Part shown: positions 21,726 to 31,540 of the stretch, in pieces
Layout: every line of letters begins with the position of its first letter
Numbering within the stretch: position 1 is the first letter of the stretch
Made by a program: the position numbers and the translations under genes
Source: Limonium bicolor
Taxonomy: Eukaryota > Streptophyta > Magnoliopsida > Caryophyllales > Plumbaginaceae
Assembly (NCBI GenBank): GCA_023374045.1
Contig: CM041783.1
Coordinates: 96,135,298-96,199,297 of the forward strand
Length of the DNA stretch: 64,000 bases
Direction: 5' to 3'
Notes under the pieces: generated by a model
What the model saw: the letters and a program-made list of their open reading frames with translations, nothing else
Database searches by the model: none
What the model was told of the DNA's origin: nothing

Positions 21726-22502
21726 CGAGTAAAAGAGTAATCTCCACCCGATTAACCCGGGCGGTGGACCAATGAAGCTAACAAGAACGGTATATTGGTA
21801 GTAATGTGGATGTGTAATTCGGAAAAGGTAAGTATGTATTGAAATGGGTTATGTTGTACTTCTTGTATGTAATGAGTGTATGTATGTGTGTATGTCTTGC
21901 GTAATGTATTGAAATATTGTGTATAAGAGCATGTATGCATGTATGTTTGTATGAAAATGAACTGCATGTATTCGACCAAGTGGTCGGCATACCCTCACTA
22001 GTACGCGGGGTATGCGGTTATCATGCGCAGCGAAAGCTGACCCCCTAGGGGGACGTTTTTAGTGTGCAGGTACCCGAAGCGGATGTGCTCAGGTAAGAGA
22101 CTCGCGGCACACCCTTGTACTTAGAAAGTAAGTAGTTGTGAGGAATGGGTAGATGTAGACTCTTAGTGAGTATGTATGAACTTGGAAGGGATATTATAAT
22201 TGTATAAGGAACCTAGTAGACTTGGTTAAGCATATTGTAATGTATGGATTATGGGGGAGTAAGTATTGAATGGAGCATTATTGTATTTGATTGATGAATG
22301 GAGTATGTATTATAGATGTGTAGTACTCGGGATTCCGGTCCATCAGACCGATGTTGTATGTAGTAGAAGTAGCCTTGTTAGTCACGTGGGTGACTAACGG
22401 CATTGTATCACCCACTGTATGTAAGTATGTATCCGCTGCGTGTATCTGATGTGTAAGGAGATTGGACGGTAAGCATTGTATTAATGGTAGGGGTGTTACA
22501 AG

Positions 22503-23660
22503 TCATGTAAAGAACCACTGTACTCTGGATGTGATGCACTGGCATTGAACAAATTAAGTGCAATGCTGAAACTATTTAATGTCAAATCGAAACACGGATG
22601 GAGCGATGTAAGTTTCACGGAACTATTGCAAATTATTAAGGAGATACTACCAGCGGACAATGTCATTCCTACAACTACTTATGAGGCGAAGAAGTTAATG
22701 TGTCCAATGGGTATGGAGTACAAGAAAATACATGCTTGTCCATCGGGGTGTATCTTGTTCTGGAAGGAGTATGAGATACATGATTGTTGTCCTAAATGTG
22801 GTGAATCACGTTAAGTAAAGAAAGCTCATCAAGACGACAACAAGCCAAAGGTTCGTTCCTCAGCGAAGGTGTTATGGTATTTGCCAATAATCCCAAGGTT
22901 TAGGCGGTTATTTGCTGTTCCGAAGGATGCTGAAAACCTTAGGTGGCATACAACACATAGGGTGGATGATGGTAAATTAAGACATCCTGCTGATTCACAC
23001 AATGGAGAAACATTGACAGAATATTTCCTGAGTTTGGTATAGAATCAAGAAATTTAAGACTTGGCTTATGCACGGATGGAATGAACCCATACGGCACTTT
23101 GAGTAGTGTACACAGTACTTGGCCTGTTCTGTTGACTGTATACAACCTCCCACCATGGTGTGCATGAAGCCTAGGCATATTATTCTATCAATGTTGATAT
23201 CCGGTCCAAAATAGCTGGGGAATAATATTGATGTGTTTCTGCAGCCGCTTATTGATGACTTGAAACTCTTATGGAATATGGGAACAACAGTATATGATTC
23301 TTATTCAAAGGAAAACTTCACACAGCGTGCTATGCTATTTTGTACAATAAACGACTTTCCAGCATACGGAAACCTATCTGGATATACAATCAAAGGAGCA
23401 TTAGCGTGTCCTATTTGCGATGATAACACTTGCAATATCCGATTGAAATATTATGGAAAAAATGTGTACATGGGTCATCGAAAATTCCTCCAAGACATCA
23501 TATGACCATAAAGATGACAGATGAATTTGACGGGACGACTGATCATGCTGTAGCTCGGTAACCTTTATCAGGTGTCGATGTTAATAACCAGGTGAAAGAT
23601 ATTGTGAACAACTTTGGTCCTCCAACTAAAGCTACAGAGAAGATTGTTTGGAAGAAAAGG
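22503..23660 (+). pseudogene. TNP2-type CACTA transposase, core region (decayed)
   Basis: TNP2 transposases bind and cut CACTA ends in the nucleus. The frame is open from the first bases after element A (SCKEPLYSG...), so the N-terminus was separated by that insertion. Family-typical stretches follow in order: CP.G...ACPSGCILFWKEY, CPKCG, AKVLWYLPIIPRF, LRHPADS, SRNLRLGLCTDGMNPYG, PPWC, a PLIDDLKLLW segment, INDFPAYGNLSGYT, GALACPICDD and YMGHRKFL. Breaks are an in-frame TAA at 22812, a frameshift near 22990-23010, a one-base frameshift near 23165, a TAG where PKQ is expected (near 23215), and loss of frame after 23490. The match is by recognised family motifs. Confidence 0.85.
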
Positions 23661-23689
23661 TCGATATTTTTTTATTGAGTATTAGCAAC

Positions 23690-24513
23690 ATTTACAAGTA
23701 AGGCATTGTATTGATGCCATGCTCGTGGAGAAAAATGTGGGTGAAAGTCTTGGTGGAACGTTGCTAAACATTAAAGGGAAAACAAAAGATCATTTAAAGG
23801 GGAGAAAAGATTTAGTAGAGTTGGGCATACGAATAGAGCTCCAACCCTAACAAAGAGGAACACGTATCTTCCTGCCTCCCGCATGTCACACTCTGTCCTG
23901 TCCAAAGAGGAGAAAAAGAGTTTCTGCAGTGCCCTTTCTGACATCAAAGTACCATCAGGGTACTCTTCCAACATAAGAAGTTGGGTGTCCATGTCTGAAC
24001 TCAAGTTAGTAGGGATGAAATCTCACGACTACCATGTTTTGATGCAACATTTGCTTCCCATTGCAATTCGTGGGATTCTCCCACATGATGTCAGGAAAAC
24101 CATTACAAATTTGTCTGTGTTTTTCAATGGAGTTTCTGCCAAAGTTCTAGATGTGCAGACACTGGACAAGTTGTAGGCTGAACTAATTGTCACTATGTGC
24201 CAGTTGGAGATGTATCTTCCACCTTCATTTTTTGATATTATGGTGCATCTGCTTGTTCATTTAGTAAGGGAGATCAAGGAGTGTGGCCCATTATATCTCA
24301 GGTATATGTATCCATTCGAAAGATACATGGGTGTGCATAAAAAAAATGAAAAACCGCAGACGTCCAGAGGGAAGCATTGTTGAAGGATATGTAACTGAGG
24401 AAGTGATTGACTTTTGCACCCACTACTTAGAAGGCGTGGACCACATAGGACTTCCGAGATCAAGACATGAGGGCAAGTTACAGGGTGTAGGTACAATCGG
24501 GAAAAAATGGTGA
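23690..24513 (+). pseudogene. TNP2 transposase continuation with DUF4218-like domain (decayed)
   Basis: This continues the same gene. RHCIDAM.VEKNVGESL and TLLNIKGKTKD occur at 23700-23800. After a frame change at 23883 come HSVLSKEEKKSFC, KVPSGYSSNIRSWVS, LKLVGMKSHDYHVLMQ and LPIAIRGILP, then CQLEMYLPPSFFDIMVHL and PLYLRYMYPFERYMGV, typical of DUF4218. RRRPEGSIVEGYVTEEVIDF follows in another frame. A stop splits the domain at 24175 and a frameshift lies near 24340. DUF4218 normally sits C-terminal to the tnp2 domain in plant CACTA transposases, so the order agrees. Confidence 0.85.
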
Positions 24514-24689
24514 GGCCTGATTTTGCTGCATTGTGTAAAGCGCATCTAACCGTGTTGAGCCATGTTGAAGATGTTGAACCATACTTCGTATCACACTTAA
24601 GCGCTTTCAGAGCACAACGTCCGTCGATGAGTCAAGTGAGATTAAAGAAGGAGCAGAATGCTACATTCGTTACATGGTTTTTAAAGAAA

Positions 24690-25311
24690 AAGTTATGCAT
24701 GAAGATTCAGGCAATGTAACTGAAATGGTTAAGTTATTAGCGCTCGGTCCGAATCTTGATGTTTTATCGTACGAGGGTTTCGATGTGAATGGGTTCTCTT
24801 TTATACTGAACGCCAAGATCGTAAGTCAACAAATCAAAATAGTGGTGTTCATCTAACTGCTTCAAGGAAATATATCAAGATGCAGGTAGTAAGGGAGTGA
24901 CAATGAGGAAAGAGTATTACGGTGTGATTCAGGAGATTTGGATCCTTAACTACACCGGTTATGAGACTTGTGTCTTTAAATGCAAATGGGTAGACAACAG
25001 GCGCAGTTAACGGCAGGTGGAACACGGTATGAAGTTGGTTGATCTAAACGCATTGACATACACAGAAGAACCGTTTATAGTTGCTTCTAAAGCTAGACAA
25101 GTGTTCTACTACCGTGATCAATCTAATCCCAGATGGTCAGTTGTATGTGCAAAGTAAGCGACGGATAGTTGGTGTTGATGGTGTTATGAACGAGGAATAT
25201 TATGACTGTGAAATGGACAATGTTCCCCTCCAAATGCCAATGGAAGTTGATAATGTGACCAACTTTCAATGCACAAGATCAGATCATGGAGAAGGGTTGT
25301 GGGTGGAAAAA
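24690..25311 (+). pseudogene. TNP2 C-terminal DUF4216-like region (decayed)
   Basis: Readable pieces are LALGPNLDVLSYEGFDVNGF, SGVHLTASRKYI, YYGVIQEIWILNYTGYE with CKWVDN, LVDLNALTYTEEPFIVASKA and a RQVFYYRD segment, ending near GLWVEK and a TGA at 25312. These match the DUF4216 region that ends many plant TNP2 transposases. At least three frame changes and a stop after the CKWVDNRRS segment break it. Confidence 0.75.
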
Positions 25312-25414
25312 TGAACAAAAAGTAAGTCTGGCATAAAAGAAAAGTGAATGCTTAACACATGCGTGTACAATTTATGTTTGTTTATGACTCTATTTATGAC
25401 TTATTTATGACACT

Positions 25415-25418
<4 letters not shown>

Positions 25419-25475
<57 letters not shown>
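25419..25475. repeat. (TA)n microsatellite
   Basis: About 28 uninterrupted AT dinucleotides lie in the spacer between the TNP2 relic and the TNPA-like gene. Confidence 0.95.
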
Positions 25476-25479
<4 letters not shown>

Positions 25480-25495
25480 GTAATGATATTGTGCA

Positions 25496-27125
25496 GATTA
25501 TAGATGCCGACGATCATGAGATGCTCGTACAGTGTGATGAGGAGATGAGAGATAGATTCAGAGATGCAGTTAGCGGAGCGTACACAGATCATCGATGCCG
25601 CTGATGCTCCTACGACCTCTCAGGACCCTCCTATGACCTCTCATCTCCCTCCACGAAAGACACGAGGACCGTCACGTGGTCTAAATGAAGAAGGAGAGTG
25701 GCATGATTGATTTGGTGTGGGATAGGTATATGTTACACCTATATGTTATTTTGTTTTATTTTTCACATATATACTGATATTTATACATTTATATGTAGTA
25801 CTATATATATTTCGTACGTATGACTAACATATATACTGTATATATTACAGGTATCTTAGACCCACTGGCGAGAAAAAGCAGAAGTTTGCCAGCGCCATGG
25901 GTCGATTGGTTAAGACCCATTGCTGTATCAACAAAAAATGGAAGAACCAAGATCCGGAAATAAAGAAGATCATGTGGATGAGCTTGAAGAAGAAGTACCA
26001 GATCCCGGATGAAGCATATGATAAAGTGATGTCACTGCTTGCTTTGCGTATGCGAGCGTTCAAAAATAGGCTGGTGGCTGGTTGGATCAATACGAACAAC
26101 CGAAGCGGGTGCCTCCCTATGAGATGTATGCTGGCATGATCACTGAGGAGGATTGGAAGGAGTTCTATGAAGCACATATCACCCCTGAGTTCAGGGTACG
26201 TAATTGTTTTCATAGATTAACTTTTAAGTTTATGATGTTAATGTAACAGGATAAAGTTTATAAAATGAATTGTATTAATTCTTTCCACAGGCAGTTCAAC
26301 AAAAAGCCCGACAGAATCGCTTGAAAGATCAGAACCCACACTACATGGGCCGAGCTGGGTACGCGGGGCATATACCAGGCTGGATTAAAAGGGGTTATTG
26401 AAGCGTGTGCGTGAGGACGGCACAATTGAGCCGATTCAAAGTCCGGATGAGGTGAATCGGGCACAAGCATACATGCTTGGCCGCCAATTAGAGAAGGACG
26501 GTGAAATGTATTATCCACGGAAGGAGACTGCAGACTTAGCTGCAAAAATTGTGAGTGCCTTGAGTAATATTTAATAGTTTATAAATTATTCTTACAATTT
26601 ATGTATGTTTTATTTATTTGATCTAATTCATAATTTACATGTTTTTTTTGCGTGTACAAGACTGCAGAGGGTGTTGATTCGTTTTTTGCCCAGCCTCATA
26701 CTCAGGAGGATCCATTGAACAAAGCGCTTGGCAAGAAGGATTACCTGGGGAGAGTTCGAGGATTTGGATCCGCAGTGCGTCAGAGAGATGTTTTTCCTCG
26801 CTCGCAGCGGATCGGGAGAGAGGAAGAAATCAAGGAGGTCGAAAGGAAGTTGTCATAACAATTCCAATCTGATTTGCAGCAGCAGATGCAACAAATGGAA
26901 GCAAGATTGATGGAACAGCTGAGTCAGGGGCATCAATCTTCTAGCTCATCAGTGTATGCCGCCCTGCACCCGTTTCCACCCCTGCACCTGCTTCCATCCC
27001 AGCACCTGCTTCCACCCCTGCACCTGCTTCTACCCCTGCACCTACTTCCACCCCTGTACCATCTCAGGTTTAGTTCTTACACTGTACCTGCACCTTCTGA
27101 CCCATTCCCATATGCCAAGCTTCAG
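25496..27125 (+). pseudogene. TNPA-like (Transposase_24) part of the CACTA second gene
   Basis: In plant CACTA elements this protein type accompanies TNP2 and is thought to bind subterminal repeats. Inferred exons are about 25496-25725, 25851-26196, 26292-26550 and 26661-27125, bounded by GT...AG sites. They encode PRKTRGPSRG (N-terminal), RPTGEKKQKFASAMGRLVK, a DPEIKKIMWMSLKKKYQIPD segment, EEDWKEFYEAHITPEFR, KARQNRLKDQNPHYMGRAGY, EPIQSPDEVNRAQAYMLGR, LGKKDYLGRVRGFG and a coiled-coil-like QQQMQQMEARLMEQL, then a PAPAST-type proline-rich linker. Frameshifts near 26080, 26390, 26955 and 27065 and a TAA near 26856 inactivate it. The next exon (27231) continues into a Ulp1 protease, so both are probably one gene. 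Confidence 0.8.
26962..27065 (+). repeat. 18-bp coding tandem repeat (PAPAST linker)
   Basis: About six copies of an 18-bp CCTGCACCTGCTTCCACC-type unit encode PAPVST/PAPAST/PAPTST. They form a flexible linker between the TNPA-like and protease parts of the CACTA gene. Confidence 0.8.
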
Positions 27126-27230
27126 GTGTGCATGTGTGAATTTTAGTGCTTTGTCTTTATTTATTTTTCAATTAATCAAAAGCATGCATGTTGTAATGTA
27201 TGAATCTAATTGTTTGTGTTCGTTTATTAG

Positions 27231-28990
27231 GAAACCAAAAATTGTCGTCTTCTGCAGATCAATGAACATGGCACCTTTGTGGTTGCAGTAGGCATAATTC
27301 TACAGACTGATTCAGCGTCACTGTGTCATTTTAAGCGAGTGCCGGCCTGGTACGTCCGTGTGATGGTCGATAGTGTCTGTGAAGGCTGTGATCACATTCC
27401 ACTACCGATATAGTGGAATGATTTGAGCACTATCATTGAAGCACGTGGCTCACAAGTACCATGGCCTTGCAATCTGGTGGAATTATCTGATAGTAGGGTA
27501 AGCAAAACAACTTATATAAATTTGTTTACTAATTACCATTTCATATAAATGCAGTTTTGGGAGAATATAGTTTTCTAACGTATATATGCTAACTTGTCAT
27601 TTCTTAGACACCTGTTCCTATTGCTGGCAAAGGTAAGGCAGTCAGTGCGTCGAAAGGAAAGGGACCATCGGGTCAGCAGCATGGTCACTACATTAGTCCA
27701 CTTCGACGCGGTTTCATTCTTATCCAAAATTTGGTGAAAACACTAAAAAAGCGTCAGCAGATCTTATATGACTTGATACTCGGGAAGGGTGATGATTTCA
27801 TTCAGTTCATCCTTAGGGTTCCGCCGTCTTTGTTCCATAGCGGAGAAGCACAGGAGTTGCTGATCAGTATTAACGATGTCAAGGAGCTGTTGCTTGGTGA
27901 TATGCTGAACATCTCGGTGATTCAATCCTAATGCTTGTAAGTATCACATTTTTTCACTTTCAAAGTTAATAGTAAGTTTTATGTATATATAATTTTAATT
28001 TAATGCATTTGTCATCAAAGGCCCTTACTATCGAGGCTGGTGGCAAAGAAACTGGACAATATGATCACCTTCCTATGTCCACAAATCATGTCTTCTGAGG
28101 AAGCTATGAGAGACGGTGCTGCGTGTCAGATTCATATGCGCAATGGCATAATTACGGCGGGGTAAAGAGGAATAGCAAATTTGTGCTCATACCATATCAT
28201 CAGATGTAAGCGTGCTTGACCACCTTATGCTTTTGTCTTGTTTTATGTTAACTCATATATATTTCGAAGGTGAAGTTGATTTGTTGTTGTTTCAAACTTG
28301 TAGCAATCATTGGTTGTTGTTAGTGGTGTGTACTTACTCATCATCCTGTATAGTGATTGACCCTATTGGTGGAATTAAGAGAAACATCGCCATTTTTGTT
28401 ATGCTGACAAAGTAAGTAAATTGTGCATATTTTCATTTAAAAAAATAAAATTTTATACCATTTTTGATGACTTGTCACTTAACTTAATGCTTATTTTAAT
28501 TAATTTCATGGTTTTAGAGAAGGTATGCTCAATGCCAATCAGATGAATTTTCCTTTGGATATACAGTATATTAAAAGGTAAAAAACATTCTATTTACTCA
28601 TATGCATATATACTTAAATATATTTTGTATATATTAGTGTGTGTATATATAATAATATAATTTTATTGAAAAAAGTGTCCCAGGCAACCGGATAGTAGCA
28701 GTTGCGGTTATTTTGTGATGCGATACATGTTGAACATCGTGTACCACATCGACAAAATCAGTGATGAATCTGGAGTATGTGTTACAAGTTTTGTGTTTGA
28801 ATTGGTAATTTAACTGTTTCTGCATGGTTGGATAAGTTTAAATGGTGTACTTAATTGCTTTTATAATTTTTGCGTGCAGCTTATTCGGTTCTTTGAAAAC
28901 CAAGGAGGTACTTATTCAGCTGGTGATCTAGATTTTGTCAAGGACCACATGTGCGCTTACTGGACGAAAGCAATACTGGAAGATGCCTGA
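27231..28990 (+). pseudogene. Ulp1-like (C48) cysteine protease with DUF8039-like region, inside CACTA
   Basis: Ulp1 proteases remove SUMO-type modifiers; the role inside transposons is unknown. Exons inferred from splice consensus: 27231-27497 (NCRLLQINEHGTFVVAVG and VPWPCNLVELS, DUF8039-like), 27608-27930, 28021-28205, 28303-28410, about 28519-28578, about 28678-28770 and 28881-28990. The last ends ...KAILEDA-stop. The C48 catalytic set is readable: His in SNHWLLLVVC, Asp in IVIDPIGG, and Gln plus Cys in RQPDSSSCGYFVMRYM. Defects are few: a TAG near 27410, a TAA at 27929 and a frame change near 28140-28170. Preservation is better than in TNP2. Start and exon edges are estimates. Confidence 0.8.
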
Positions 28991-29239
28991 CTGATCAACC
29001 AATTTGCATCTACAAAAATGTAGTCTGTTGCATTATATATGTCAAGTACATGTTTCCTGCATTATCAAAGTTCTACAGATTGCTTTAATTACAACATACG
29101 TACTTAGTAGCTTCCATCTGTGTTTGGATTTAACTGTAATCAAATTTATCTGCATGTGTTTATGGTACTAATACTGGCATTCTCTGTTAATTAATATGAC
29201 TGAGCATGCAATTGTCTTGGATGGCTGTATGTAATAGAA

Positions 29240-29803
29240 AATAATCATGCTTTTGTTAAAGCTTGGAATCTGTATAAGGAAAATAGTGGAGATACTAATC
29301 TGTTCATGACTCATGGGTCTGTTCCTATGCAGGATCATATTAAAGTTAATTGTGCAGTGAAGAGTAGAAGAGGTCAGGCCTTGATTGTGGCTGGTTCAAT
29401 CAGAAATTCAGAAGGCAACCTTCTGATGGCTTTTAACAAAATCTTGAAACCTTCATGTTCGATGCTTGGAGCTGAGATCCAAGGACTGGTGTTTGCTATG
29501 AAATGGGCGATAGAAAATGGATTTTCATGGATGGAACTAGATGTCGGTAATCAAGAAATTTTTGTTTTCTTCAAGGAGATTGAAGATGGATCGCTGAGAA
29601 CTTGTATCTCAGATTGTTGGGAGCAACTATTTTATGTTGCTAAACTCTGTGAGATTAGTAAGATTAGCTTAAATGTTTCAGATATTAATTTTATAGTCCT
29701 TCTGATTTCCTTTATCATGTATAATAGTTCAGTTTTTTTTCAATGTTGGGTAGGAGAAAACATTCCCTACAAGATATCTTGTACTTTTGATAGGGATGTA
29801 ATC
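29240..29803 (+). pseudogene. RNase H-like (RVT_3) gene fragment captured in CACTA
   Basis: An open stretch encodes KVNCAVKSRRGQALIVAGSI, RNSEGNLLMAFNKIL and LGAEIQGLVFAMKWAIENGF followed by MELDVGNQEIF. This is the pattern of the plant RVT_3/RNase H-like domain found in LINE polyproteins and many plant pseudogenes. The first catalytic aspartate position (VNCD in the family) is alanine here and the later ESDS-type acid site reads ELDVGN, so activity is unlikely. The similarity ends near residue 120; the tail looks like read-through intron. It sits between the protease gene and the right CACTA end, as expected for a captured fragment. Confidence 0.65.
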
Positions 29804-30006
29804 TGATTTTCGGAATGAAGAGGAATCTCAAGGTATTAATCAAAAAAATTGGTAGAGATTTAATTTCTTTTTACAGTCGTTGTGATGGCTTCTGCTGTGT
29901 TGAAAATGCAACAATGCATTAATTGATCTGTGATGTGATGATCGATCTGTAGCATTTGTTGGAACAAAGATTTTTGAAGAAAAAAAACAATATATATATA
30001 TATATA

Positions 30007-30300
30007 AAGAACGCTTATGCATATAAGCGTTCTTTTAAACTCTCCCGCCAACCATCATAAGAAACGCTTATATGTGATAAGCGTTGTTTTTTACTGAGCA
30101 TAAAGAACGCTTCTTAGGATAAAGCGTTTTTAATGTTCCCATCGTTCTCGCATTATAAAGAACATTTTGAAAATAAGCATTCTTTAAAGGTAGTATAAGG
30201 AACGCTTTGAAAGCGTCATTTAAAACGTTTTAGCATTTGCGTCACTCGAATAAACAACGCTAAATAAACGTTCTTAAATGCCCAATTTAAGCGTTGTTTA
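30007..30300. repeat. Subterminal inverted repeats of the CACTA element
   Basis: Six to seven hairpins use the motif AACGCTTA/TAAGCGTT. The best is AAGAACGCTTAT / 4 nt / ATAAGCGTTCTT at about 30008-30035. Others are near 30064, 30105, 30155, 30200, 30254 and 30288. Such subterminal clusters are the usual TNPA-type binding region. Confidence 0.8.
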
Positions 30301-30301
30301 T

Positions 30302-30320
30302 TCTTTTTTTTCCAGCAGTG
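30302..30320 (-). repeat. Right terminal inverted repeat of CACTA
   Basis: The minus strand reads CACTGCTGGAAAAAAAAGA from the element end inward, followed by the subterminal AACGCTT motifs. Confidence 0.85.
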
Positions 30321-31540
30321 TTTAGAGCCAAAATTTTGAAACAAATGCTGATGTGGCATGGTTGCTGACTCACCAGCACGCCTCGGGAAATGAGCCACAT
30401 CAGTTGGCCGAAATTCCCTGAAATGTCGCTAAGTATCCCAACTTTCATCAGGTTTTGCAGTAACTTGTGACACCGATATCTCTCTCGTCTTTGAGAATTT
30501 TTGAGTGATGTTTTCTTCATTCTCTTCTCATACAACTCCTCTTTCCAACCATAACTCATACTCAACCTAACTCTTTCTACATCAACGGCAAATTTGATCT
30601 GAAGTAGCCTCCCTGAAAACGGCAACCTAGAACTCCAGGAAAACGTGATAATCTGGTAAATTCGTCTCGTCATAACTTCTTCGTCTCTCAGTTAAAATTC
30701 GTGTTCTTTAGCTTGTTTTGTAGATCTCGGATTCCTCTACAACTCTTATGTTTACACCCAAGGCTAATTCCCAACCATGTGCAAGAACGAAGCGTCTAAA
30801 GTTCTCGATTTGTCACGCACATAAAATCATAGAAAAATGCAAGGTATAAACTCGTAACTTTCAGTTTAGATTTCTTTCTGTGTATTGCAAATTAGAGTAA
30901 GTTCTTGCTATCAATCTGTAGAGCTATATCTCCTCTTTTGATTGATCCAAATAACACGTCCTAACTCAATCTGTACTGTAATTTATAGAGTTGCAAAGTT
31001 GGCTACCCAAACAACTCGTAAAGGTCGAAATTTTCCAGAAACCCGAATTCAAATTCCTTCGTTGGCATAATTTCGGTGAGTTTCTGATCAAATTGTTCTG
31101 ATGTTGTCGTTCGTATGTTCATTACCGGTCAAACCCACGTATCAATTTTGTCTATTATGCGTTATACTAAGAGAATTTGGCAAATCAAAATTTGAACTAA
31201 CTTAAAACCCTAACTTCGATACCCAGAATCGTATTTACTATATACTGCATGATAGCTCGTATAATTGGTACCATTAGAATCGTTGTTGAATTTCGAGTCT
31301 AATGAAACAAGAAACAATAGATTTGGTTCCGTGGATTGAGAGAAAATGATGGATTCTCACGTGAATGTTGGGTTTAATTCTCTTATGAACTTGAGTAACA
31401 GGGGTTGTCCGATCGTGGGTTATAGGAACGGACGGCCAAGATTAAAACGTGGAAGGTGGAAGGTTTTAGTAATATAATTCTAGAATAATACCCTATCTTG
31501 CTAGATTTATTTAGTGGTCTTCCCTAATGTATTTTGACTT
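30321..31540. other. Unclassified DNA right of the CACTA element
   Basis: I see no gene or element boundary. The segment has moderate GC and resembles the transcribed part of an LTR or a 5'-untranslated region (CT-rich runs near 30480-30560, repeated TCGTCATAACTTCTTCG-like phrases), but no partner LTR, PBS or PPT is present. Short minus-strand frames run into the CACTA end and are chance. Confidence 0.4.

Larger units (their letters stand above)
18312..22500 (+). repeat. Element A, 3' LTR
   Basis: The 4,189-bp LTR runs from (A)GAAATACCCC to GGGGTGTTACA. It shares with C and F the GGCCGGTTTT block (about 18840), a CT-rich tract (18936-19025), the TCCG inverted-repeat array (20477-20816) and the near-end ACGTGGGTGACTAACGGC segment (22385). 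The DNA after 22500 is the open TNP2 frame of the CACTA element, so A inserted there; the 5-bp duplication should start AGTCA at 22501, with its partner left of the window. The mutated first base and the diverged sequence suggest A is older than C, F and D. Confidence 0.8.
22501..30320 (+). mobile_element. CACTA (En/Spm) DNA transposon, right part
   Basis: The segment holds, in CACTA order, a TNP2-family transposase relic, a Transposase_24/Ulp1 gene, subterminal inverted repeats and a right terminus that reads CACTGCTGGAAAAAAAAG on the minus strand, matching the CACTR...GGAAAA ends of plant CACTA elements. The left end lies outside the window because element A inserted into the TNP2 gene. The 3 bp after the terminus are TTT; the left target copy cannot be checked. 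Many stops and frameshifts make it non-autonomous. Confidence 0.85.
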
